A stretch of DNA of 16,939 nucleotides from Candidatus Tayloriibacteriota bacterium (GTDB lineage Bacteria; Patescibacteriota; Minisyncoccia; Phycocordibacterales; UBA11359): assembly GCA_003455555.1 (NCBI GenBank), contig DMQX01000018.1, forward strand, positions 1,356-18,294. Direction: 5' to 3'. The position numbers were made by a program, and so were the translations under genes. How positions within the stretch are numbered: position 1 is the first letter of the stretch; each line of letters starts with the position of its first letter. Below the pieces are notes generated by a model. The model saw only the letters and a program-made list of their open reading frames with translations. It was not told the DNA's origin and did no database searches. Shown here one piece after another: positions 5,775 to 12,435 of this stretch.

Positions 5775-6077
5775 ATGAAGATCTTTGCAATCGTTTTGTT
5801 GGCGGTGGTTTCGGTCACAATGATTGGCTGCGCTGGTCCCGGGTACGTGTATCGTCAGGAGACGGTCGAGTACTATGGCCAACCGGCGTATTACCAGCCG
5901 TACTACACGCCAGTGTACACCACCCGAACGTACGGTGTCTCGTACTATAACAACGGCGGTCGGCACCACGAGGACCGAAGAGTCCACGAGCGGTCAGCCC
6001 CTGTTGTGCAGCAGCAGCCATGCACGCCGGGCCGATCCACCTCACAAGGTACGTCGCACCGGCAGTCACGGCACTAG
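5775..6077 (+). CDS. Small tyrosine-rich lipoprotein
   Basis: A 100-aa protein with a lipoprotein signal peptide: MKIFAIVLLAVVSVTMIGC. Cys19 is the expected lipidated residue (lipobox MIGC). Residues about 24-58 are a low-complexity Tyr/Pro/Thr-rich stretch (for example YYGQPAYYQPYYTPVYTT), followed by a charged, His/Arg-rich tail. It would be anchored to the outer face of the membrane. I do not recognise a family and assign no function. Like the PEP-CTERM gene, it is GC-richer than its neighbours, has its own strong promoter, Shine-Dalgarno and terminator, and is preceded by the shared upstream box. The final 20 residues (Ser, Thr, Arg, His) could reflect a shifted frame compared with its ancestor, but this cannot be settled from one sequence. 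Confidence 0.8.
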   Translation: MKIFAIVLLAVVSVTMIGCAGPGYVYRQETVEYYGQPAYYQPYYTPVYTTRTYGVSYYNNGGRHHEDRRVHERSAPVVQQQPCTPGRSTSQGTSHRQSRH

Positions 6078-6119
6078 GTCATCTCATGGCAGTTCATTCT
6101 GAACTTGTCGCGAGACAAG

Positions 6120-6159
6120 GACGTGTTTCGGAATATTTTTTCCGGGGCACGTCTTTTTT
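6120..6159 (+). terminator. Rho-independent terminator of the lipoprotein gene
   Basis: A 14-bp stem: left arm GACGTGTTTCGGAA (6120-6133), right arm TTCCGGGGCACGTC (6140-6153) with three central G-U pairs, loop TATTTT, then six T residues (6154-6159). Confidence 0.9.
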
Positions 6160-6165
6160 CATATG

Positions 6166-6174
6166 TGGTACGAT
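6166..6174 (+). promoter_or_regulatory. Extended -10 of the tsaE-polA-holA operon
   Basis: TGG-TACGAT immediately after the lipoprotein terminator; 10 nt to the tsaE ATG, so the leader should be only a few nucleotides. No -35 match. Confidence 0.5.
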
Positions 6175-6184
6175 AGGGTTAAAT

Positions 6185-6616
6185 ATGAATATTCAAGAAA
6201 TGAAGGCTTTTGCTGCTAAGTTTTTGGAAGAGCTAACGCCAGCCTCTGTTGGTGCGACGGTTATTGGTCTGCGTGGGGAACTGGGTGCCGGCAAGACGAC
6301 TTTTACCCAAACCTGCGCCCATTTGCTCGGGATTACGGAAAACATTACGAGTCCGACTTTTGTGATTCTGAAAAAATATGAACTGAGTGAAAAAGTGCTG
6401 GGCGGCAAGTTTTCTTTTCTCATACATATTGATGCCTACCGTTTGAAAGGAGGGAAGGAGTTGAATGTGATCGGTTGGCAGGAGGTTATCGCCGATTCCA
6501 AAAATTTGGTTATGATAGAGTGGCCTGAGCAGGTCTCGGATGTGATGCCAGAAAATACACGGTATATTGATTTCAAACATATTGATGAAACGAATCGGGG
6601 AATAGTTTCGAAATAA
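6185..6616 (+). CDS. tsaE: tRNA threonylcarbamoyladenosine biosynthesis ATPase TsaE
   Basis: TsaE is the small ATPase that works with TsaD and TsaB to form t6A at position 37 of ANN-decoding tRNAs. Length 143 aa is typical. Seen: Walker A GELGAGKTTF (about residues 31-40), the conserved SPTF motif, the HIDAYRL segment and a C-terminal IEWPE (Walker-B-like), in family order. The frame is open further upstream (to 6020), but that part crosses the terminator and promoter and has no homologous look, so ATG 6185, which starts MNIQEMKAFAAKF, is chosen. It is the first gene of an operon; polA begins 3 nt after its stop. Confidence 0.94.
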   Translation: MNIQEMKAFAAKFLEELTPASVGATVIGLRGELGAGKTTFTQTCAHLLGITENITSPTFVILKKYELSEKVLGGKFSFLIHIDAYRLKGGKELNVIGWQEVIADSKNLVMIEWPEQVSDVMPENTRYIDFKHIDETNRGIVSK

Positions 6617-6619
6617 TTT

Positions 6620-9064
6620 ATGAAAGAATCCAAAAAAACCAAACAGCCACGACTCATCTTGCTCGATGCTCATGCGATTTTGCACCGCGCATATCACGCC
6701 TTACCGGATTTTGCTTCGAGTAAAGGCGAGCCGACCGGCGCTCTGTATGGCATCGCCACGATGCTTATAAAAATTATTCAAGATTTGAAGCCAGATTATA
6801 TCGTGGCCTGTTTTGATTTGCCTCAGCCAACTCACAGACACGAAGCATATGCGGAATATAAAGCTGGCCGACATAAAGCGGATGAGGAATTGATCGCTCA
6901 GATCATTCGCTCGCGTGATGTTTTTGCGGCTTTTGGTGTGCCGATGTATGACAAACCGGGCTTTGAGGCCGACGATATTTTGGGTACGATCGTTGATAAA
7001 TTAAAAAAAGAATCGATCGATATTGTAATTGCTTCGGGTGATATGGATACTTTGCAGTTGGTGGACGACAAAAAAGTTCAGGTTTACACGCTCAAAAAAG
7101 GCATCAACGATACGATTATGTATGACGAAGAGGCGGTTGTGTCACGTTTCGGTTTCAAACCGTTGCTTTTGCCGGATTATAAAGGCTTGCGGGGTGATCC
7201 ATCAGATAACATTATCGGCATAAAAGGTATTGGTGAAAAAACCGGTTCGACATTGATCCAGAATTTCGGCACGATTGAAAATATGTATAAAGTTTTGAAG
7301 AAGAGTCCGGAGAAATTTAAGGAGGCAGGGCTTTCACCTAGAATTATTGAGTTGCTCAAGGCTGGGGAAGAGGAGGCTTTGTTTTCAAAAACGTTGGCCA
7401 CGATCCGACGCGATGCGCCGATTGATTTCAAAATGCCAGCGAAGGTGTGGAAAGAAACTTTTGATTATTCTAAGATCGCGGAACTTTTTGCTACGTTGGA
7501 GTTTCGCACGCTTGGCGATCGGGTAAAAAAAGCGGTCTATGGGGAGCCGACGCAGACCTCGATGTTGGTTGGTGGGGCAAATGGTTCGGGAGCAGGTGGT
7601 GAGGCGGGTGCCGGAGATGTTGGTGGTTTGCTGGGTGAGACTGTTCCGGCTGAAGTCGTCGATCCAGGGGAGTTTAAAAAAGTTGCTCTGGCCGCTTGGA
7701 TCTTAAATTCGAGTTTAACTAATCCAAGTGTTGAAGATGTTGTGCAATTTGCTAAAGCCAAAAACTTTGCCGAAGCTCGAGGAAAAATTCTGGCTGATAT
7801 CGCTAAAGACAGCGCCAAGAAAGTGTATGAAGACATAGAACTACCACTCATTCCGATCCTGGAAGCTGCCGAGAAAAAGGGCGTGAAAATTGATACAGAA
7901 TATTTGCAAAAACTTTCCAAGGAATATCACGTTGAATTGGAAAAATATCAAAATAAAATCTATGATCTGGCCGGCGGAGAATTTAATGTTAATTCACCGA
8001 AACAGCTTGGAGAAGTGCTTTTTGATAATTTAGAAATCAAGATAAAAAATCAAAAGAAGACGGCCGGTGGGGCGGTGTCAACTCGCGAATCTGAATTGGA
8101 AAAAATGCGCGAAGAGCATCCGATCATTGAAGAAATTTTGAGATATCGAGAACTTCAGAAATTGCTTTCGACTTATATTGATACAATTCCAACTATGGTG
8201 GATAGTCAAAAACGTTTGCACACAACGTTTATTCAGACGGGCACAACAACTGGGCGGGTAGCTTCGCAAAATCCTAATTTGCAGAATATTCCGATAAAGT
8301 CGGCGTTGGGGCGTGCGATTCGAAATGGTTTTGTGGCTGACAAAGGTTCGGTGCTTGCGACTTTCGATTACTCACAGATCGAGTTGCGGGTAGCTGCTTT
8401 TCTGTCGAAGGATGAAACATTGATCGATATTTTCAAGAGTGGACGCGACGTTCATACAGAAGTGGCGGCACGAGTATTTAAAGTGCCCGCCGAAAAGGTT
8501 GATAAAGAAATGCGACGAAGAGCAAAGGTTATCAACTTCGGAATTATTTATGGTATGGGCGTGAATGCGTTGAGACAAAATTTGGGAACGGATAGGGCAG
8601 AGGCTCAGAAGTTTTACGAAGAATATTTTGCTGCATTTAGTCGGTTGGCAAGTTATTTGGAAGAGGTTAAGGCGGCGGCGGCCAAAACTGGCTTTACCGA
8701 AACGTATTTTGGCCGCCGCCGTTATTTCGAAGGCATTAAATCCAAGATCCCATACGTTCGCGCCGCCGCCGAGCGCATGGCTATCAATGCGCCGATCCAG
8801 GGCACTGCCGCTGACATCCTCAAGATCGCAATCCACAACATCGATGACTATCTCGAGAAAAATAATTTGCGTAGCGATGTTTCCTTGCTTCTCCAGGTTC
8901 ACGATGAACTCATTTACGAAATTTCTGAAAATAAGGTCAAAGAAATTGCTCCGCAGATCAGAAAGATCATGGAAAATGTCATAAAACCCGGCGATATATA
9001 CGGTGTGCCTCTGCTTTCAAGCTCGTCGGCTGGTCCAAGTTGGGGTACAACCGTAAACTCTTAA
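6620..9064 (+). CDS. polA: DNA polymerase I, 3'-5' exonuclease domain vestigial
   Basis: Repair and lagging-strand polymerase, 814 aa (E. coli 928, Taq 832). The 5'-3' flap nuclease domain spans about 1-300, with acidic clusters LLDAHA, CFDLP, FEADDILG and ASGDMDTLQLV and a helix-hairpin-helix near IIGIKGIGEKTG. The middle region (about 305-400) contains a Gly/Ala-rich linker (about 318-336) and lacks the DxE exonuclease motif, so proofreading is predicted absent. The polymerase domain (about 401-814) is intact: TTGRVASQNPNLQNIP, motif A FDYSQIELR (Asp583), motif B RRRAKVINFGIIYG (Lys636, Phe640, Tyr644) and motif C LLLQVHDELIYE (Asp762, Glu763). Phe640 corresponds to the E. coli Phe762 position that discriminates against dideoxynucleotides. 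Start is 3 nt after tsaE; holA follows by one nucleotide. Confidence 0.97.
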   Translation: MKESKKTKQPRLILLDAHAILHRAYHALPDFASSKGEPTGALYGIATMLIKIIQDLKPDYIVACFDLPQPTHRHEAYAEYKAGRHKADEELIAQIIRSRDVFAAFGVPMYDKPGFEADDILGTIVDKLKKESIDIVIASGDMDTLQLVDDKKVQVYTLKKGINDTIMYDEEAVVSRFGFKPLLLPDYKGLRGDPSDNIIGIKGIGEKTGSTLIQNFGTIENMYKVLKKSPEKFKEAGLSPRIIELLKAGEEEALFSKTLATIRRDAPIDFKMPAKVWKETFDYSKIAELFATLEFRTLGDRVKKAVYGEPTQTSMLVGGANGSGAGGEAGAGDVGGLLGETVPAEVVDPGEFKKVALAAWILNSSLTNPSVEDVVQFAKAKNFAEARGKILADIAKDSAKKVYEDIELPLIPILEAAEKKGVKIDTEYLQKLSKEYHVELEKYQNKIYDLAGGEFNVNSPKQLGEVLFDNLEIKIKNQKKTAGGAVSTRESELEKMREEHPIIEEILRYRELQKLLSTYIDTIPTMVDSQKRLHTTFIQTGTTTGRVASQNPNLQNIPIKSALGRAIRNGFVADKGSVLATFDYSQIELRVAAFLSKDETLIDIFKSGRDVHTEVAARVFKVPAEKVDKEMRRRAKVINFGIIYGMGVNALRQNLGTDRAEAQKFYEEYFAAFSRLASYLEEVKAAAAKTGFTETYFGRRRYFEGIKSKIPYVRAAAERMAINAPIQGTAADILKIAIHNIDDYLEKNNLRSDVSLLLQVHDELIYEISENKVKEIAPQIRKIMENVIKPGDIYGVPLLSSSSAGPSWGTTVNS

Positions 9065-9065
9065 C

Positions 9066-9794
9066 ATGATCTACTTATTCTACGGCCAAGATATCGACCT
9101 GGCGCGCCGCAAGGCTAACGGTGTGGTGGATTCGTTGCTCAAAAAACGCCCAGACGCCTCACTTTTTAGACTTGATAGCGATACGTGGCAGGAAGCAGCT
9201 TTTGATGAATACATCGGCGGGCAGGGGCTTTTTTCACAAAAATACATTGTCGTATTAGACCGGCTTTTTGAAAAAAAAGAGCTTAAAGAATATGTTGTTG
9301 ATCACTTGAAGGAGCTCAAAGCTTCAGACAATATTTTTATTGTTCTCGAAAATAATTTAGATAAAGCAACGCTAGTAAAGTTTGAAAAGAATGCTGAAAA
9401 AGTGCAGGTCTTCGGCGAATCAAAAGAAGACGGCAAAAGCAAAAAAGCCGGAGAATTTAATATGTTTGCGATCACCGACGCGCTCGGTGCGCGAAACCAA
9501 AAACGTTTATGGACGCTTTATCAGCAAGCTGTCCGTCACAACGTGGTTCCGGAAGAGCTTCACGGCATTTTATTTTGGCAAGTCAAATCAATGTTACTTG
9601 CAGCTTCTACAACCAATCCAAATGATGCCGGATTAAATCCTTTTGTTTATTCAAAGGCAAAAAATTATGCCAAAAATTTCTCAATCGCGGAACTTAAAAA
9701 AATATCATCTCAACTCGTCGCAATGTACCACCAGGCCCATCGCAGGGAAGTGGATTTTGATGTTGCTCTCGAAAAATTCTTTTTAAGTATATAA
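9066..9794 (+). CDS. holA: DNA polymerase III delta subunit-like protein (short HolA)
   Basis: HolA opens the beta sliding clamp within the clamp-loader complex. Seen: an N-terminal MIYLFYGQDIDLARRK, typical of the family's first strand and the helix behind it; FDEYIGGQGLFSQKYIVVLDRL, matching the segment where HolA proteins read (L)FS..r.vvl; and DNIFIVLENNLDK. A helical C-terminal part (about 140-242) includes LHGILFWQVKSMLLA, as in HolA domain III. Length is 242 aa versus about 330-340 in many bacteria, so the protein is compact. It is the last gene of the tsaE-polA-holA operon (1 nt after polA) and ends at a bidirectional terminator. The call rests on overall pattern and not on a catalytic motif. 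Confidence 0.75.
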   Translation: MIYLFYGQDIDLARRKANGVVDSLLKKRPDASLFRLDSDTWQEAAFDEYIGGQGLFSQKYIVVLDRLFEKKELKEYVVDHLKELKASDNIFIVLENNLDKATLVKFEKNAEKVQVFGESKEDGKSKKAGEFNMFAITDALGARNQKRLWTLYQQAVRHNVVPEELHGILFWQVKSMLLAASTTNPNDAGLNPFVYSKAKNYAKNFSIAELKKISSQLVAMYHQAHRREVDFDVALEKFFLSI

Positions 9795-9795
9795 A

Positions 9796-9817
9796 AAAAG
9801 ACCCTCCTTGGTCTTTT
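9796..9817. terminator. Bidirectional terminator between holA and the Nudix gene
   Basis: AAAAGACC (9796-9803), loop CTCCTT, GGTCTTTT (9810-9817). An A tract precedes it and T residues follow, so it can terminate both convergent genes. It overlaps the Nudix stop codon. Confidence 0.87.
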
Positions 9818-10335
9818 CAGTGTCTTATGGGTCGGTCGATAAATTTGATCGAATGGTCCACGACACTTTCGAGTTTGCTGTTCCCATAATAGATCTGCAC
9901 GGCCGCGATCTTGTGGTCGTAGCTGTTGTTGATCACGTGAGGTAACCATATCCTCTGGTCAGTCATCATTTTATCGAATGGCAGACTGGTGACACTGAAC
10001 CACTGGAGATCGCTAAAACCGTTAACCAATTTTGGTTCCAGTTTCCATCGGTCGACCCAGAGGAAGGGGACTTTCCATTCCAGGATATGTCCTGTCGGTT
10101 GGGGGTGGTAGAAATCGGCTGTCGCGTAATGGTGCAGGGACTTTATGTCCAGTTTGACCGCGATCTCTTCCTTAACCTCACGATAGGCGCAGTTCGCAAT
10201 GGTCTCATTTGGTTCCATTTTGCCGCCCGGACCATTCCAAATGCCGTTGCAAAACAAACTTACTCGTTTGCCGAGAAGGATCCTTGTGTGGCCATTGATA
10301 CCTTGACGAAGATGGCATACTGTAGCTTCACGCAC
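9817..10335 (-). CDS. Nudix hydrolase, MTH1/NUDT1-like (oxidised purine nucleotide phosphatase)
   Basis: A 172-aa Nudix protein. The Nudix box is complete apart from one change: GGKMEPNETIANCAYREVKEEIAV, roughly residues 37-60, matches GX5EX7REUXEEXGU with Ala in place of the last Gly. The preceding WNGPGGK and later QWFSVTSLPFDKMMTDQRIWLPHV resemble MTH1 ([29 protein letters not shown]), which hydrolyses 8-oxo-dGTP and related nucleotides. The specificity is inferred from this likeness. With fpg in the same window it would complete part of the oxidised-guanine defence. The start is GTG at 10335, supported by AAAGGAG 6 nt upstream. This is one of the few genes here with a clear Shine-Dalgarno. 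Confidence 0.87.
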   Translation of the reverse strand: MREATVCHLRQGINGHTRILLGKRVSLFCNGIWNGPGGKMEPNETIANCAYREVKEEIAVKLDIKSLHHYATADFYHPQPTGHILEWKVPFLWVDRWKLEPKLVNGFSDLQWFSVTSLPFDKMMTDQRIWLPHVINNSYDHKIAAVQIYYGNSKLESVVDHSIKFIDRPIRH

Positions 10336-10341
10336 GTTTCG

Positions 10342-10348
10342 CTCCTTT
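10342..10348 (-). promoter_or_regulatory. Shine-Dalgarno AAAGGAG for the GTG-starting Nudix gene
   Basis: The strongest ribosome binding site in the window; 6 nt before the GTG at 10335, which decides that start. Confidence 0.75.
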
Positions 10349-10370
10349 TTTGAGGGTACTTTCTACAATT

Positions 10371-10379
10371 AGTTTAGCA
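10371..10379 (-). promoter_or_regulatory. Extended -10 of the Nudix gene
   Basis: Minus strand TGC-TAAACT, predicting a start near 10364 and a leader of about 29 nt that contains the Shine-Dalgarno. Confidence 0.45.
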
Positions 10380-10412
10380 TATCAATATGAGTATTTCATT
10401 AAACCTGTGAGA

Positions 10413-11078
10413 TTACCAAGGCAGCTTTTTTCCGTTGAACCAAAATTGTCCGGTTTCTGGGTTTGAAATGGCCAGTTTAAAGATATTTTCGGCGGCTTCC
10501 TCTGGTGTAACATCGGCATCGGAGCCTCCCATATTAGTTTTGACCCAACCTGGATGAACCGATGAAACGATTATGTCTTTGAGTCTAAGAGCCAAAGTTC
10601 GCGTGTACATATTTACAGCCGCTTTGGAAATTTTGTAAGCCGGATAATGTCCCTCAAAATGACTCTCATGGCCAACCAGAGAGAGCGATCCTGCGGTAGA
10701 GGAGAGGTTCACTATGTGCCCGCCGCTGTTTATTGCGGAAAGTATTTGCTCGGTCAGATCAATGGGTCCGATTAGGTTGACCTCCAAAGTTTTTCTCAGT
10801 TTGTCGGCGACAACTACCGTGTCATCTTCATCAAAAAGTCCGCCCGCATTATTTATTAAAATATCGATCTTTTTGCCTGATTGCAAAATAGTTGAGGCAC
10901 AAGCATCGATGCTTTCTTTAGAAGTTAATTCTAATTGGATTACAGACAAATTGTTGTCGGTAAAATCTACTCCGCCGTTTGTGGCAGTGCCAAAAACAAA
11001 GAATCCTTCTTTCAAAAACTTTTGAGCCAAGGCCTTACCGATGCCTTTGCTAATACCGGTGATAAGTACGTTTTTCAT
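10413..11078 (-). CDS. Short-chain dehydrogenase/reductase (classical SDR)
   Basis: An NAD(P)-dependent oxidoreductase of unknown substrate, 221 aa. The cofactor-binding Rossmann motif TGISKGIG is at 7-14, NNAG at 76-79, the catalytic Ser in NLSSTAG (about 126-127) and the catalytic pair Tyr148-x3-Lys152 in YPAYKISK. HPGWVKTNMGG (after the active site) is the usual PG motif. The C-terminal GQFWFNGKKLPW resembles SDRs annotated as sniffer/CsgA-like carbonyl reductases. All active-site residues are present, so it should be functional. A leaderless-type promoter lies directly in front. It is monocistronic or read together with the upstream 52-aa gene. Confidence 0.93.
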   Translation of the reverse strand: MKNVLITGISKGIGKALAQKFLKEGFFVFGTATNGGVDFTDNNLSVIQLELTSKESIDACASTILQSGKKIDILINNAGGLFDEDDTVVVADKLRKTLEVNLIGPIDLTEQILSAINSGGHIVNLSSTAGSLSLVGHESHFEGHYPAYKISKAAVNMYTRTLALRLKDIIVSSVHPGWVKTNMGGSDADVTPEEAAENIFKLAISNPETGQFWFNGKKLPW

Positions 11079-11084
11079 GACCCT

Positions 11085-11093
11085 AGTATATCA
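11085..11093 (-). promoter_or_regulatory. Extended -10 of the SDR gene, leaderless
   Basis: Minus strand TGA-TATACT with only 6 nt (AGGGTC) before the ATG at 11078. Confidence 0.6.
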
Positions 11094-11117
11094 CTGGGTA
11101 TAAAATTGTGTGACTGA

Positions 11118-11276
11118 TTATTTTTTGAAGATACTTTTGATTGTTGCAATGAGTCCTGCTAGCATGCCAACAGTTGCCACTACTTTTGTAGTGTTCTGGA
11201 GTATTTTTGTAGCTGTGTCTTGCGCTGGTTGGTTAACTGGAGCTTGCTGTGTTACTGGATTATTTTCAGGTTGCAT
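11118..11276 (-). CDS. Small hypothetical protein with one hydrophobic helix (52 aa)
   Basis: An open frame on the minus strand. The N-terminal 20 residues are rich in Gln, Pro and Asn (MQPENNPVTQQAPVNQPAQD). Residues about 22-50 form a likely helix, TKILQNTTKVVATVGMLAGLIATIKSIF, hydrophobic on much of its surface, followed by a basic KK end. It could be a single-pass or peripheral membrane peptide. There is no signal peptide or known motif, and I do not recognise the family. It lies just downstream of tRNA-Lys and upstream of the SDR gene on the same strand. A TATAAT hexamer (11304-11309, minus strand) would give a leader of about 20 nt without a Shine-Dalgarno. The opposite strand is also open over this interval but gives an implausible Cys/Val-rich product. 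Confidence 0.6.
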   Translation of the reverse strand: MQPENNPVTQQAPVNQPAQDTATKILQNTTKVVATVGMLAGLIATIKSIFKK

Positions 11277-11303
11277 AATTGTTGTTGGTTAATAACAGTG
11301 TAA

Positions 11304-11309
11304 ATTATA
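11304..11309 (-). promoter_or_regulatory. TATAAT -10 for the 52-aa gene
   Basis: Perfect TATAAT on the minus strand, between tRNA-Lys and the small ORF; no convincing -35. Confidence 0.4.
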
Positions 11310-11335
11310 CTATAAAATAGAAGTTCTCTTACTAG

Positions 11336-11408
11336 TGCGCCCAGTTGGAATCGAACCAACGACCCTCTGCTTAAAAGGCAGGTGCTCTACCGACTGAGCT
11401 ATGGGCGC
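11336..11408 (-). tRNA. tRNA-Lys (anticodon TTT)
   Basis: A full cloverleaf of 73 nt on the minus strand. Acceptor GCGCCCA pairs with TGGGCGC, discriminator A. D arm AGCTCAGTCGGTAGAGC. Anticodon stem CTGCC/AGCAG-type with loop CTTTTAA and anticodon TTT. Variable AGGGTC. T arm GTTGGTTCGATTCCAAC. The 3' CCA is not encoded (CTA follows the discriminator), so it must be added after transcription. Confidence 0.97.
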
Positions 11409-11425
11409 AATATACTGTGATAGAT

Positions 11426-11434
11426 TTTATACCA
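11426..11434 (-). promoter_or_regulatory. Extended -10 of tRNA-Lys
   Basis: Minus strand TGG-TATAAA about 18 nt before the mature tRNA 5' end. Confidence 0.5.
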
Positions 11435-11467
11435 CGGAAACGAAATTTTAGAAAGCGGCCGTGCCTT

Positions 11468-11872
11468 TTAGAGAGGCAGATCAAAAGCAAGAGTTCCTGC
11501 GCCGGTGAGGAGGAGGGAGATGCAGATGACCAGCAGGAGGGTATAAAAGACGATGTCCCGTTTAAGGAGTGCACCGTCCTTGAGTTCTACGTAACCTTCA
11601 GCGAATAGTATTACAGCCATCACCAGTGCTGCGACTTGAGTGAGGTAACCAACCACCAAAAAGGCGCCGGAAACAATTTCAATGACGGCCAGAAGTGTTA
11701 CGAAAAGTTGGGTTGGTTTGAAATGGATCGTTTCAAAAAACATATTCCAGGCAGATTTTTCTTTGCCGAGTTTCAAATAGCCGAGTTCGAGGAATATAAT
11801 GCCAACAACCACCCGCAAAATGAATGGGGCCAACAGCTGATAGGTTAATAGGTTTGGAAATACGCTTAACAT
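11468..11872 (-). CDS. DoxX-family integral membrane protein
   Basis: A 134-aa protein with four predicted membrane helices, at about 14-32, 58-76, 80-96 and 106-126. The first contains RVVVGIIFLELGYLKLG, matching the DoxX family's RxxxgxxFlxhGxxKl pattern, and the third contains a Glu in FAEGYVEL. DoxX proteins are small quinone- or redox-associated membrane proteins of mostly unknown role; in some species they support oxidative-stress resistance. Nothing here identifies a partner. The gene is divergent from the TrmH-family gene, the two starts being 53 nt apart, and it has a perfect extended -10 giving a leaderless message. tRNA-Lys lies downstream with its own promoter. Confidence 0.85.
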   Translation of the reverse strand: MLSVFPNLLTYQLLAPFILRVVVGIIFLELGYLKLGKEKSAWNMFFETIHFKPTQLFVTLLAVIEIVSGAFLVVGYLTQVAALVMAVILFAEGYVELKDGALLKRDIVFYTLLLVICISLLLTGAGTLAFDLPL

Positions 11873-11878
11873 ATGGAA

Positions 11879-11887
11879 ATTATAGCA
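11879..11887 (-). promoter_or_regulatory. Extended -10 of the DoxX gene, leaderless
   Basis: Minus strand TGC-TATAAT, a perfect hexamer, 6 nt (TTCCAT) before the ATG at 11872. Confidence 0.7.
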
Positions 11888-11910
11888 TAATAGTCTTCCG
11901 TAGCCACGTG

Positions 11911-11919
11911 TGCTATAAA
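11911..11919 (+). promoter_or_regulatory. Extended -10 of the TrmH-family gene, leaderless
   Basis: TGC-TATAAA, 6 nt (CTACTC) before the ATG at 11926. It fixes the start, since the open frame upstream (to 11824) would run through this promoter. Confidence 0.7.
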
Positions 11920-11925
11920 CTACTC

Positions 11926-12405
11926 ATGAAATCAGTCGCAATTCTCCATGATATTCGTAGCGTCATAAATGTGGGAGCTATTTTTCGCACTTGTGATGCT
12001 GTCGGGATATCAAAGCTATATCTTACGGGCATTACTCCAACACCTCTTGATCGATTCGGCCGAGTTAGAAACGATCTGGCCAAGGCTTCTCTTGGTGCCG
12101 AGAAAACCGTAGCCTGGGAATTTTCACAAGAGGTTGGACCAGTTCTGGAAACTTTTAAAAATGATAAATATAAAATAATTGCTATTGAACAGTCTTCGAA
12201 AGCTATTGATTACAAAGAGGTTCGTAAATTGCTTTCAGCGGAGGAAAAAGTGGCCTTTTTGGTTGGCAATGAGGTTGAAGGCTTGTCTGCGGATCTTTTG
12301 GATACCTGCGATATTGTTGCGGAAATACCCATGAAAGGGGATAAAGAATCGCTCAACGTGAGCACGGCCTTTGGCATCGCGGTTTTTAGGATTCTAGATA
12401 TTTGA
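11926..12405 (+). CDS. TrmH/SpoU-family RNA 2'-O-methyltransferase
   Basis: A single-domain SPOUT methyltransferase of 159 aa that should transfer methyl from SAM to a ribose 2'-OH in tRNA or rRNA. All three family motifs are present: motif 1 HDIRSVINVGAIFRTCDAVG (8-27, with the substrate-binding N and catalytic R), motif 2 AFLVGNEVEGLS (about 111-122) and motif 3 IPMKGDKESLNVSTAFGIAVFRIL near the C-terminus, which forms the trefoil knot. There is no N-terminal RNA-binding (L30e-like) extension, unlike RlmB, so the target cannot be assigned; a tRNA Gm or rRNA Gm site are both possible. The start at 11926 is chosen over the longer frame because of the promoter and because motif 1 normally begins near the N-terminus. 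Confidence 0.92.
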   Translation: MKSVAILHDIRSVINVGAIFRTCDAVGISKLYLTGITPTPLDRFGRVRNDLAKASLGAEKTVAWEFSQEVGPVLETFKNDKYKIIAIEQSSKAIDYKEVRKLLSAEEKVAFLVGNEVEGLSADLLDTCDIVAEIPMKGDKESLNVSTAFGIAVFRILDI

Positions 12406-12429
12406 CTTTAATTTTTGGTATGGTATACT
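12402..12429 (+). promoter_or_regulatory. Strong promoter overlapping the TrmH-family stop
   Basis: TTGACT (12402-12407), 16-nt spacer, extended -10 TGG-TATACT (hexamer 12424-12429). No plus-strand gene lies between it and the terminator at 12494-12533. Confidence 0.6.
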
Positions 12430-12435
12430 GTTGAG

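Noticed and set aside
6020..6184. Longer N-terminus for TsaE
   Set aside because: The extension overlaps the lipoprotein gene, its terminator and the tsaE promoter, and has no TsaE-like sequence.
11110..11292. Plus-strand open frame opposite the 52-aa gene
   Set aside because: Its product is an odd Cys/Val-rich string with no start signal; the minus strand gives a coherent small protein.
11824..11925. Longer N-terminus for the TrmH-family protein
   Set aside because: It would cross the divergent DoxX gene start and both promoters; SPOUT motif 1 is already near the N-terminus from ATG 11926.
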